64,000 nt of DNA, taken from Amborella trichopoda. Its lineage: Eukaryota > Streptophyta > Magnoliopsida > Amborellales > Amborellaceae. The translations under genes and the position numbers were made by a program. The notes under the pieces are model-generated. The model searched no databases. It saw only the letters and a list, made by a program, of their open reading frames with translations, and was not told where the DNA came from. Below, piece by piece: positions 22,760 to 33,649 of this stretch. The first letter of the stretch is position 1. Each line of letters starts with the position of its first letter. The DNA is taken from contig NW_006498220.1 in the NCBI RefSeq assembly GCF_000471905.2, positions 2,762,522 to 2,826,521 of the forward strand, written 5' to 3'.

Positions 22760-24070
22760 ATTCTTTGACCCAATGTGCACAGAGGTAGAACAAGTGGAAT
22801 ATTGGAAGGAGCTTATTATGAATTTCATAAAGCATGGAAGGCGACCTGAGGAGAGAGCGGAACGCAACGGTATACGACAGATGTCTACCAAGTACACCCT
22901 TCTCGATGAGGATGTTCTCTTTCTTCGATCATTTGAACGAATTCTCCTCAAATGTGTCGACACACAAGAAGCACGCAAAGTACTCGAAGAAGTGCATTTA
23001 GGTATCTGTGGGCTCTATCAATTTGACCCCAAGCTCTATGAACGCATACGCAAACTCGGCTATTATTGGCCTTCAATGGTCGCTGATGCCCAAACTAATG
23101 CTAAAAGATGCCAGGTGTGCCAGATACACCCAAGCCTCATTCATCAACCTTTAGAGCCTCTCCATCCTACAGTAACATCATGGCCCTTTTCCCAGTGGGG
23201 TATGGATATTGTAGGACCCATCGACCCTCCTTCTTCCTTGGGTCATGCCTTCATTCTAGCAACGACATAATACTTTTCCAAGTGGGCTGAGGTGGTCCCT
23301 CTCAAGCAGGTTCTAGGGACCGCTGTGGCCAACTTCGTGCGTCACCACATTATACACCAGTTCGGGGTTCCGAATTGAAAATCTCTGATAATGGCCCTCA
23401 GTTTAAAAGCCATCATGTTGATCACCTAGTCAACCAGTTCAGCTTTGAGTGGAAATACTGGACCATGTATTATCCTCGAGCCAACGGGTTAGTTGAGGCA
23501 TTCAACAAAACCCCTGTGTGGGGTGCTCCAGAAGTCAGTTTCAAAGTCAAGGAAGAATTGGCACAAAAAGCTACCTAAAGCTCTGTGGACTTATCGCACC
23601 ACCAACTGCAATGCTAAAAACTCTACCCCTTATTCCTTAGTCTATGGAGGTGAGGTGATTTTACCCCTCGAAGTTCAAATACCTTCACTTCGTGTCGCTA
23701 TACATCAGGGACTAACCGAAAATCAAAGGGTCAAGCTCCAATATCAGGAGTTGGATGCCCTTGATGAAAAGAGACTAGAGGCCCAGGAGAACCTCAAACT
23801 CAAGTAGGGGAGAATGAAGAACTAGTCTTCATTCTGTCAAGGGACAAATTTGTCAAGGTTCGCTCCTTCGTTCGTGGAGACTTAGTCTTAGCAGTCAAGA
23901 GATCAATTGTCATGCATGGGTGCCGCAAAGGAAAGTTCGAACCCAAGTGGGAAGGCCCCTTCATAGTAAAAAAGGTCACACCAAACGGGGCCTATGTACT
24001 GGAAAACTCGAACAGAGGAGAGGCAATGCCCCCTATCAATGGACGATAACTAAAGAACTACTATCCCTGA
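22760..24070 (+). pseudogene. pol: Integrase, copy 2
   Basis: This integrase would insert the cDNA into the host chromosome. The N-terminal zinc-binding part has HLGICGLYQ (the usual second His is replaced by Tyr) and RCQVC. The catalytic core shows WGMDIVGP (Asp at 23205-23207), SDNGPQFKS (Asp 23387-23389) and NGLVEAFNK (Glu 23495-23497), giving D..D-35-E. A stop at 23268 and a frameshift near 23371 separate the first Asp from the rest, and another shift near 23560 leads to LWTYRTT and TPYSLVYGGEVILP. The C-terminal part (KGKFEPKWEGPFIVKKV, GAYVLEN) ends near 24070. There is no chromodomain, as expected for Tat. Confidence 0.9.
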
Positions 24071-24099
24071 TGTATCCCTAAAATGCAGTGCGTGCAGTA

Positions 24100-24381
24100 A
24101 AAAGAAGAAAATGGAAAAGAAGAATACTAAGCTAGCTCAAAAGAAGTTCATTTCTTTCATTGCATTAAAAAGAGTTACAAGCCACAATCAAAAGCCCATT
24201 ACTAGGGAAGTTACAAAGCTCTTGCATCTGAGGATAAGAGGACGATTACAAGCCTACAGAATAATGCTCTTGCATCTGAGGACAAGAGGAAGGTTACAGG
24301 CCAAAAGAAATGCTCTCCTCATGAAGATGAAGCAAAATCACAAAAGAGGATGTTTATAGGCCAAAAAGAAGAAGCCAACCA
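24100..24381 (+). other. Purine-rich 3' region after pol with a 48-bp duplication
   Basis: A-rich purine DNA (aaaaagaagaaaatggaaaa) follows pol. It resembles the stretch after the pol linker in copy 4 (62700-62760) and the reverse copy (44220-44300). 'cttgcatctgaggataagag' at 24221 recurs at 24269, a direct repeat of period 48. This is where sense and antisense transcripts would meet. Confidence 0.6.
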
Positions 24382-24564
24382 TTACTGAGTTAGCTTCAAT
24401 TCATCTGATGAGGCATAACTAGCTTCCAAGGAGCCGGGCCATGATGGATTCCCTTCCTCCAAAACAACATGGACTTCACCGTTGTGCTGGAGAACTTGGC
24501 TCACAACATACCGCAGCGGCAGGACCTCCCCATTTGCCATCACTCTTGGTCCCCCACAAGGCAT
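24382..24564 (-). pseudogene. Possible tail of the antisense ORF, copy 2
   Basis: A 60-codon minus-strand frame (VVSQVLQHNGEVHVVLEEGN..) ends just beyond the pol 3' region, at the position where the antisense ORF ends in copy 4. Immediately upstream on that strand is the sequence equivalent to the antisense leader, so if it belongs to the antisense ORF almost all of it has been deleted here. No protein similarity to the other copies is obvious by eye. The call rests on position and strand. Confidence 0.25.
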
Positions 24565-24599
24565 CCCTCTCCATGGTCATAACTACGTGCAACTCTATG

Positions 24600-25531
24600 C
24601 CGTGTGAGATCATCGTAGCGTACAACTCAACGCCACAGGTGACCACTGACGCGAGTAGCTTAACGTTGCGTGCTACCATCAACACGGGCGGCCAACGCCA
24701 CGTGAGACCATTGCCACGAGTGGCATGCTCTCGTGCGTGGCTATCACCATGCGTAGTCTAAAGACACGCGAAGGCAGCACTGCATGTGACTTAATGGCGT
24801 GCATGCCCTTGTGGTGCCTCGGTTCCCACTGTTTCCAATTCCTAGGGAACCATTAACCCTCATCCTTCTTCGATTTCCCCAAAATTATTACCACTCGGTG
24901 ACGATCAGCCTCCTCATGGCCCTTCTACTCCTGATCGTTACGGCCCCCCAAGCTCGTCGAAAACTACCTATGCTCGCTAGAAACCCCCTCTGACCCTGTT
25001 CATTCCCCTTGCCAATAGCCAGAAAAATCGAATAACCACCGAAATCTGCAGAATGTCTCCCTGTGGCCCAGCGGGTCTCCTCTCTCCCTGTTTTTGCACT
25101 TCAGCAGCTTTCCACGAACTCACTAGAATTCCACTGAGTTTCGGTGAGCCCACCTCTGCTCCTCCTTCTTCTCTTCCAAAAAGCAAAGGACCGTCAGCTC
25201 CCTTGACTTCTCTGCAACCTTCCCTCTAGCAACAGGATTATCGAAAGAACACTTGAAACCCTAGCAGAAGCACCACTACAAATCCTTCTAAGGCATTGAG
25301 AAGCCCTGTTTCCCGCTCAAAACGCCTTGACACTCTCTCAAGCATTCGCAAGCATGATACAAAGCTCACGACCTGCTCAAGCTCGCTTGAAAAACTCTTG
25401 AAAACCTGTCTGCTGTAAACTCTGGCAGGAAAATTCTCCTCGAAAGTCTCTTGTCAAAAGCTCAGGCTCTCTCTCTAGAAACTCTTTAACTGTTTTACCC
25501 TTTGGTAAAACAATAGAACATGTTTTTCCCC
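24600..25531 (-). other. Leader of the antisense unit, copy 2
   Basis: Collinear with 12700-13404 of copy 1 (for example 'cctgtttttgcacttcagcagc' against the 13 kb region) and, inverted, with 42330-42990. It is non-coding as far as I can tell. Confidence 0.45.
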
Positions 25532-25539
25532 CTTTCATA
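25532..25539 (-). promoter_or_regulatory. Degenerate antisense TATA, copy 2
   Basis: On the minus strand it reads TATGAAAG followed by a G-run, at the site where copy 1 and the reverse copy have TATAAAAG. It is one base worse than the other two and probably decayed. Confidence 0.35.
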
Positions 25540-26007
25540 CTCAACAGTGTCACAAACTACCCCTTGACAAAATCGAAATGATGCTTCAGCCCCCAGCTCT
25601 TAACGGCAATAAGATTGGGTTGAGGCAGGTTAAGCCCGAGACCTGAAAAGGATATCGTTGCACCCTTCATCAAAGAAGTCGTCGTCGCACCCTTCGTCAA
25701 AGAAGCCATCGCTGTGCCTTCATCAAAGAAGCCATCGCCATGCCCTTCGTCAAGGAAGCTGTCGTCGAGCACCTCGTCAAAAGGCTATCGCCATGCGCCT
25801 CACCAAGGGGCCTAATGCCGTGCGCGCATCATTTAGGCCTAATGCTGCGTGCGTCATCCAACACTTAGTGCCGTGATCATGCAACGACACTCCCATCTAG
25901 ACCATTGTCCTGCCACCTCAAGAAGTTCATTCCCTGCAAAACAGTCTCACTCCTCAGGGAGTCCAGTTTCCAATGATGGCTCTGTTCTCCATGGAGTCTC
26001 ATTCCTT

Positions 26008-27340
26008 CACCAACCATGGTCAGTGCTGCATGACCTTAAACTGCACAACCATGGTCCGCACTGCTTGACCTTAAACTGTACAACCATGGTTTGAGCTGCA
26101 TGACCTTAAACTTCACAACCATGGTCCGTGCTGCATGACCATAAACTGCACAACCATGGTCCATACTGCATGACCTTAAACTCCACAGCCATGGTCCCTG
26201 CTGCATGACCTTAAACTGTACAACCATGGTCTGCACTGCATGACCATAAACTGCATAGCCATGGTCTATGCTACATGACCTTAAACTGCACAGCCATGGT
26301 CCATGCTGCATGACCTTAAACTGCACAGCCATGGTCCACATTGTATGATGTTAAACTGCACAACCATTGTTCGTGCTGCATGACCTTGAGTTGCACAACC
26401 ATGGTTTGCACTGCATGACTTTAAACTGCACAACCATCGTCCATGCTGCATGACATTAAACTGCATAGCCATAGTCCACATTGCATGACCTTAAACTGCA
26501 CAACCATGGTCCGTGCTGCATGACCTTAAACTGCACAACCACGGTCCGTACTGCATGACCTTAAACTGCACAGCCATGGTCCATGCTGCATGACCATAAA
26601 CTGCACAGTCATGGTCCACACTGCATGACCTTAAACTGCACAGCCGTGGTCTGTGCTGCATGACCTTAAACTACACAGTCATGGTCCGTGCTACATGACC
26701 TTAAACTGCATAGACATAGCCCGCACTATATGACCTTAAACTGCACAGCCATGGTCCGTGCTGTATGACCTTCAACTGCACAGCCATAGTCCACTCTGCA
26801 TGACCTTAAACCGCATTGCCTTGGTTCGTGCTGCATGACTTTAAACTGCATAACCATGGTCCGCACTGCATGATCTTAAATTGCACAGCCATGGTCCGTG
26901 CTGCATGACGTTAAACTACATAGCCATGGTCCGCACTGTATGACGTTAAACTACACAACCATGGTCTGCATTGCATGACCTTAAACTGCACAACCATGGT
27001 CCGCAGAGCATGACCTTAAACAACACAGCCATGGTCTAGCTGCACGACTCTAAACCGCATGGTCCAAACTATACAACCCTAAACTATAGTGAAGGTCTGG
27101 TTGCACGACCTTAAAAATTACACAGTCATCGTTGTATGACTCTAAAATGCATGACCATGGTCCAGCTGTATGATCTTAAACTATAGTGCGCATCCTGACC
27201 ACCCGACATTAAAAGGCTTAGCTTTATGGTCCAAACTATATGACTTTAAACTGTAGCGAAGGTCTAGGTTCACGACCTTAAACTACATGGTTCTAGCTGC
27301 ATGACTTTAAAACTGCGTAGCGATGAGCAGAGCTACAAGA
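26008..27340 (+). repeat. 35-bp tandem array in the 3' UTR of copy 2
   Basis: About 28 regular units of the same 35-bp family as at 13.9-15.6 kb (tgaccttaaactgcacaacc atggtccgtgctgca) up to about 27030. About 300 bp of scrambled, partly composite units with 'ctatagtgaaggtctgg' phrases follow. Antisense frames stay open here (26036-26341, minus) only because the unit lacks stops on that strand. Confidence 0.95.
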
Positions 27341-28856
27341 GCCTAAAATTGTAACACGTGACAAATAGTCCATACGCATAACCTAAACTGTAAGAGGGAC
27401 CACCTCTTTGCGAGGTGTATATCATTAACACCCCCAGTGAAGTTAGGTGTATGACATGAAATTAGGGGGACGCACCTACCCTTTCAATCCCCAGGGGGTC
27501 TCGTCGCACCGACATCCCAGCGTGAGTCACCCCCTATTGTGACCCACTATCCCCAGTGAGTTAGGGCCAAGCTTATCTTTTTACCCCCAGTAGGGTTACA
27601 CCTATGCTCTGGCACGTCACCCCAGTAGGATTGCATATGTGCTCTGGCCCATCATTCTCAGTAGAGTTACATGCATACCATTACTTATCATCCCCAGGGA
27701 GTCACACTTACCCTTTTAATCCCTAGAGAAGTCCCCTTCTGATTATCACTTCTCGTAGGGCCACCACATTCATCTAAATCTCTTTGCTTGTGTATATACT
27801 TAACTATCTTTATCCCAAGTGAGTCAGATTACTATCCACAAACCTATCCCCCAAGCAGATTCACATACATGACAACCCACACATGGTCTGCACTGCATGA
27901 CCTTAAACTGCACAGCCATGGTCCAGGTACACGACCCTAAACTTCACAGTCCAAGCTATGATCTTAAACCATAGTGCACATTTTGGCCGCATGATGTTAA
28001 ACTGCCTTGCACATGTCACGGAGGCACGAACTTAAACTTGCCCCCACATACCCACACACCCCCTTTATGTGCATTTTCATGCATGCTTTCCCTAATTGAC
28101 CCATTCATGTGCGCGCACCACCTTCATTACTTCACTACCACTATTCATCATTCCCCAGTAAGTCTCACCCATGCTCACTAAACGACGAGCCATTTTGCCA
28201 CCCATACTCGCCGTCAACTAATGGGTCACCACTCTTCACCCACCATTCATACATCAACCACCTTTCATAGGTAGCCTCGCTCTATCTCCCCAAACTGAGC
28301 CAAAACCATCACCATACTCACTCCATGGCCTCCATAGACTGCCATTCATCACCACTACAGTCCACCTGTATGAACCTAAACTATAGTACACGTCCTAGCT
28401 GCATGACTTTAAAAGGGTTTGCACAAGTCTCGAAGGAAAAACCCTAAACATGCCTTCACAAAAAAAATGGGCATGATGTACACCTGGACAAGGGAACGCC
28501 ATGAGTTAAAATGACGGGCGAGCGTGGTCACGAAACTAGAAGTAAGAGAGTTCCATGAAAACAAGAACCCAGGCATGGTAAAAACCCCAAAAGGGCATCG
28601 TGAACAAAAATAGATGAAAAGGATGGACATGACCGCCAAGTCATGGGTAAAAGAGCTAAAAAATGAAGCAAGTTGGTGAAAGCCGTCTTTATAGCATGAC
28701 TTCCCTTGTTCGAGCAAAAACCCACAGGGGCGCATAGACTGACAAAGCAGGTTGACGCACTACCACAGCCTCAGCCGACACCCAATTGCTAAACATGCAT
28801 GATTATATGAGGACTATCTAAGATCCTCAGTCACTAGCATTCAATCACAAAACAAA
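27341..28856 (+). other. Non-coding 3' region of copy 2
   Basis: 27430-27720 has a loose periodicity of 'cccccagtgagttaggg' and 'ccccagtaggatt' blocks, roughly 50-60 bp apart. The counterpart in the reverse copy is 40740-41180. The remainder matches 15621-16574. No gene is supported. Confidence 0.55.
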
Positions 28857-29591
28857 ATGGCTCACCCGAGAGTGAGAGCTGCATAAGATCTCCCACGTTT
28901 CATCTCCACAAACAACAAAGTCCTTGAGGGTGAGGGCGACGATTGAAAGATCCCTCCAATATGCTAAAAGACCATCACAAAGGCAAGAAACTGACGAAGC
29001 CAGGGCCTAACTTGCCAAAGACTTCAGGGTTATTCCTCGCTATGAGATCGCCTCACCTAAAACCTTCCTTAGCTGACAGGCCCAGAGCTTCGAGACATGT
29101 CCCCCGACTAGACCTGGCAGGATGAGGCCCACAAGGTCACCTCGTAAAATCCCCCCAGTAGACAGGTCCAGACTTTTGAGCAGGTCAGAAGCCCCCGATT
29201 GGACCCCGCTATACGAGACCTATGGAGATACCCTGATCATCAAAAGCAAACCTAGTGTAGCAGCGAGCAAGGCTGACCAAAGTTTCGTAGCACTCGGCCT
29301 CCAAGTAGGCCCTATTCTGGCCAATGAGGTCCCTACCAAATTCTCAAGCTGTTAGAATCGTGAATAGTCCCTCGAAGATGAGGACTTCGATGGGATCCCT
29401 CAAATGTCTCTTCTTCCCCTACAAGTCTCCATGGGTCGACCCGTACATTGCGTCCAAATGTTTGAGCATTTTAATTGCAACATTGTGTGGATCTCCTCAG
29501 CGTTCTTATAGTCTTGTGGCTAGCCAGGGGTAGTTGCTCGAATGATTGTAGTTCTTGATTCTCTCGAAGAGCAACATTCGGTGGGGCATGA
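28857..29591 (+). other. End of internal region 2 before LTR E
   Basis: It contains a single unit of the 44-bp repeat (28857-28903) followed by the conserved pre-LTR stretch. It ends 'cggtggggcatga' directly before the LTR, the closest thing to a polypurine tract, though a weak one. Confidence 0.55.
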
Positions 29592-32476
29592 TGTTGGAAG
29601 ATATTTTTCATCATCATGGGGCCCCCGCTCAATAAAAGTCTAGCAAATAGTGGAAATTCTGACAGTCTCAGAATAGCCCCAAAACTGATAAAAATCTTTA
29701 TAAGGACTCTCAAAAGTCTTTGGCCAAGTTTCCTCATATTTTTACATGTTTAAGGCAGTGAAGGTTGAGAAACAGTTCTGGCAGAAACAACCTCTAGCAC
29801 CCTAAAATGGACCCCTATAACTAGAGCTATATTTTTTGTGTCTCAATTTGCTATTGGACCACCACCATTGGATCTGGTATGGTTGAAAACCGTTAGGGGT
29901 CAAATTTCAGCTTAAACGGACACTCCAGGAAGAAGTCAAAGGCAAAAGAACAAAACCGGAGGAGCCGCACGCTATTCCCGTGCGGCCACCCTACAACACC
30001 ACACCATTAAAGGGACAGTCACGAACAGTGACTTTTGATGCTCATATCTCACTCGTCCCAAGTTAGATCACTCTCAAATTTGGTGAGCATGTTTATGTCG
30101 TCAAGACAAGCGTTTCGATATATGACACGCCCTGCGGCGACGCCCGAGTACGAGGAAAAGCTAGAGAAAAGTTACTGATCCATGAAGAAAGTGCAGAAAA
30201 TTCAGCAGCATCGTGCCTCGCTCGAGTTTCCAAATCATGCTGCTCGTAAGCCCGATCGACATGAGACCAATTCCATCGCGTGCATAAGGTCTCGGGCTAT
30301 CTCTGACCAGAACCCAGTACATGTTGAACGACCGAATTCTACACACAAACCCGATGAAATGACTGTAAATTCCGTAGTCGAAATTCTAAATTTCGACTAA
30401 AATTTCAAAGTTGCAAAATCTTCATTCGGGCATGGAATTGAGCTGCGTTTGTTACCCTACGATCATGACGACATGCTCAGTATGATCCAGTGAAGAAATC
30501 ACTGAAAAACATCAGGGAACGAGCACATTATCGATTCAAAGTTTTAAGATTCACTCAAATTTTAAGTCACATGATCGTGCCATAAATACACGATCCATGG
30601 CTCGAAGTTGGTATCAAATTGATCATCATACCGAGCCTTATAAGAAAACAATCATCTCTCGATCAGCTGAGCATCGGAACGACCCCAGATCATCAACGAA
30701 AAATCATGCATGTTCTAGAGCAGCATAGGGACTATTCTGAAATTCCACAACTTGTTAGGAAGGGGGCAAATTTGTCATTTTGAACCCTATTTTTTAATTT
30801 CTTTTAATTCATTTTAATCTTAATTTTTAGTAACTAGGGTTACTTTTGATCATCCACCCATGTTTAGGCACAATTCTATATATACTGTAGCTTCATTGTA
30901 CAAAAAAAGGCTTGAACTATTCACAAAAGAGAGTTTTTACTTAATAGATTTTCTCTTTCTTCTCATTGTTGGGTAACGTTAGGAGAGAGAGTAAGGAGAG
31001 AGAAACTATTGGATCGGTATCCCTAAGCTCAAGGTAATCTTCTCTCTCTTCTTTTTCTTTTCTTCTTCTCTCTCTTCCCCTCCTTCATGTTCCTCAAATG
31101 AGCTACCCTCAAAGGCCATGCACGGTAGTGGCAGTGTCATGCATACCTCTCCTATGGTCTCACAGGTCGTGCATGGTGATGGTAGTGCCATGCACGAGCC
31201 TCCTTCTCCTTATGTTTGTTCATCTCTGTCCATCAGTGAGGTTTGCAGACCGTGCTGCTCATTGCCGTCCTTAGACGTATCCGCCCTTAGACGTATCCGC
31301 AACGCCTCAGTGATGAGCGCAAATGATGAAACTCATTGCCGCCTGTAGGGGTCTCCCCTGTTGCATGCCTATCGCTGCCCGCGAGAGGTCTTAGAGTACC
31401 TATAGTCGTCTGTGAGCTTCCTTTGCGTGCACGGTGCTATCGCCGTCGCGAGCCTCCTTCACGTGCTCGGTTCTCATAGCCATCCGCGAGCCTCTTTCAT
31501 GCGTTAGGTGCTCATCGTCATTCCTCCTATGTCCCACGCCTATTGCGTGCGCCTCATGAGAACTATCGCCGCACGCTTCGCAAATGGCTATCGCCAAGTG
31601 CTTCACGAGAAGCTATCGTCGCCCATGCAAAGGCACGCTGCCATCTAGTGTTGTCAACGATGATTCCTAACGCCGTTTGTAGTTCATTGTACCCACTCAA
31701 GCCATGAGTAGTAGTGTCTAGCGCCATCCAAGGGCTGTGACACAGTCGTGGGTGGTGACGCCTAGCGTCGACGGGACCTTATCCCTTTGTCGTCTCGTGC
31801 CTTCTCTCCATTCTCTCGTCTTCTGACCTGATCCAAGGTTGACCTATCTTAGCAATGCCATTTTGGCCTCGGTTTCGAGTAGTATGGCGATTGTGCTGGT
31901 CCTGAGTACCATGCGTATTTTGCTACCACTCTGAGTCGGTCACTGTTCGCCTATCAAGCTAGTCACATCCCTTCATCAAGTTTTCTACTCTCTTCGACCT
32001 TTGTCCAAACCTTCCACTTTATCACTCTAACCACTCACATTCTTAGCCACACGAATGTGCATTGCTTATAAGACAAGGGTGAGCCCTTCGGCCCACTTGT
32101 CTTGCAAATTAACCATAGTAGTGTTGTGTAGAAAAACAAGAAGATTGCAGGTCAAGGGAGTTGATTTCAAACCAGCTAAAGTAGCTAGGGGGCTTTCCGT
32201 CTTGATCTAAGAGGGCGCCCATGGGAGTTAGCCCGTATAAGTCACGAATCCAGGTCAGGTTAGTCCCCACCTCACATTCAAAATTCCTCTCTCATAAGTT
32301 GGATACCTGCGCTTGTTCTTAAACAAGGTTCTCGAGAGAGCGATCTCAAGTCTTAGGTTTTTCGAACCCGAGACATTGTCACACGATCACCTAGATCTGA
32401 GGAGGCAAGATTGAGGCACCTAACCAGTGCCACCAGGTCATCCTGACCTGTAGGGCTAGATCAATACACCTAACCA
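29592..32476 (+). mobile_element. LTR E (right LTR of copy 2)
   Basis: Starts 'tgttggaagatatttttcat' and ends 'cacctaacca' 3 bp before a PBS, about 2.9 kb. It carries an extra 53 bp at its 3' end: the terminal 'cacctaaccag' occurs at 32418 and again at 32466. It also has a short tandem 'cttagacgtatccgc' duplication at 31268-31300. It is followed by another PBS and gag, so it doubles as the left LTR of a third copy. Confidence 0.85.
30877..30884 (+). promoter_or_regulatory. TATA-like box of LTR E
   Basis: TATATATA after 'cacccatgtttaggcacaat', about 1.29 kb into the LTR, as in the other copies. Confidence 0.55.
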
Positions 32477-32479
32477 GCT

Positions 32480-32498
32480 TGGCAACTCCATCGGGGAC
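32480..32498 (+). other. Primer binding site of copy 3 (tRNA-Arg type)
   Basis: 'tggcaactccatcggggac' has two mismatches to TGGCGACTCCACTGGGGAC, 3 bp after the LTR end. Confidence 0.8.
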
Positions 32499-33640
32499 AC
32501 ACTACTGCTTCATCGGATCGTCCTTGTTTGGCTAGTCTCTCCTTTGTTTTTTGTTTTTCTACACACACATGGCTGTTGGGTTTCTTAAACCATTTATCCC
32601 GTTCGGGGATTTTCTCATCCCCGCATTCGCAAGCATCCCCAAGAACAAGTTTCTCGAACTGTGTTCCCAACCTTCCTTCGGAGTAAAGATCCGGTGTCTA
32701 GCTCCCAGGTCTTAACCTGGATAGGCATGAGGAGGGACTTAAAGCTCCCTAACTCCCCATCTCTTTGCCCTGGTGGGACTTCCACCAAGGCACCCTGCAT
32801 CGGTAGCGCATCTGCTACCACTCACAGCACACACTCTGTCACCGACAAGTCACTTGTCGGTCGTATTGCCGAGGTACACTGAAGGCTACCAATCCCTTTC
32901 TGCAAAAGGCAAGGAAGTTGTCGTTGCTTTTGTGGGTCGCCGCAAGGTTACCCCCCACATTCTTGCACCACCATGAGTCTCTGTCCTTAGAGGCTCAACA
33001 CATCGAGGTGGATACCCTGGGGCCTCCACCTCTCCAACATACCCTAAGGCTCATGGGTGATCCATTCAAGCCACACCTCGGGGCAACCCTTATGTTACCT
33101 CGAGTCAGCGTTTAAGATCAGGCTCCCAAAGACCTGGTCTTGTACATGTTATGCATGTGCATCCCACCACTCGGGCAACGCCGTTGGTATGTCAACCCCT
33201 ATACGTGAAAGACGACCCCCTCGTCCTCCTCCTCAGCATACACTAACACACTTTGTAAGGGGCATGCTTACACTTGTTCTCTTATAGACACTTGCTTGCA
33301 GTTTTCAGCCTCCTAAGGTCAGACCACTTGTTCGAGCACGAGCTGACCCCAAGTTCACCCGTGATCCTTCTCCAAGGGTCGCACATGTTCCACCGTCGCA
33401 TACCGCCCCTCGCTTCCGACTCAGGCGCCATCATGAGTCGACCCTTCTCCTGCTTGACCATCCTCTTTTGGGTAAGCACCACCAGCCCTGGTACTCGAAG
33501 ACCTTCCCTAAGAGTACCGTCTTGATCCACCTTGTTACCATGGTCATGCCTTTAGAGCCCATAAGAGGGCTTAGGGCAAAGACCTGATAGTAGAACAAGC
33601 CTTTCGTCCTCCCCTGCCAAGGATGACCCCAGTTCCTGTC
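32499..33640 (+). other. Untranslated leader of copy 3
   Basis: Collinear with the other leaders ('cacctcggggcaaccc' at 33075). It holds short shadow frames only. Confidence 0.65.
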
Positions 33641-33649
33641 CTACACCCA

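Larger units (their letters stand above)
17414..32476 (+). mobile_element. Tat-family LTR retrotransposon copy 2 (LTR D - internal 2 - LTR E)
   Basis: About 15 kb, with a tRNA-Arg PBS, a drastically shortened gag, a full-order but broken pol (RT, RNase H, second RNase H, integrase), a tail of the antisense ORF, an antisense promoter region, a 35-bp array and the right LTR. It is the only copy in the window with RT to integrase. Most of gag and all of the protease are missing between about 20510 and 20890. Confidence 0.85.

Noticed and set aside
26036..26481. Minus-strand ORFs of 101 and 66 codons with repeating VMQHGPWLCSLRSCS-like peptide
   Set aside because: They are translations of the 35-bp tandem array; the unit carries no stop on the minus strand in any phase.
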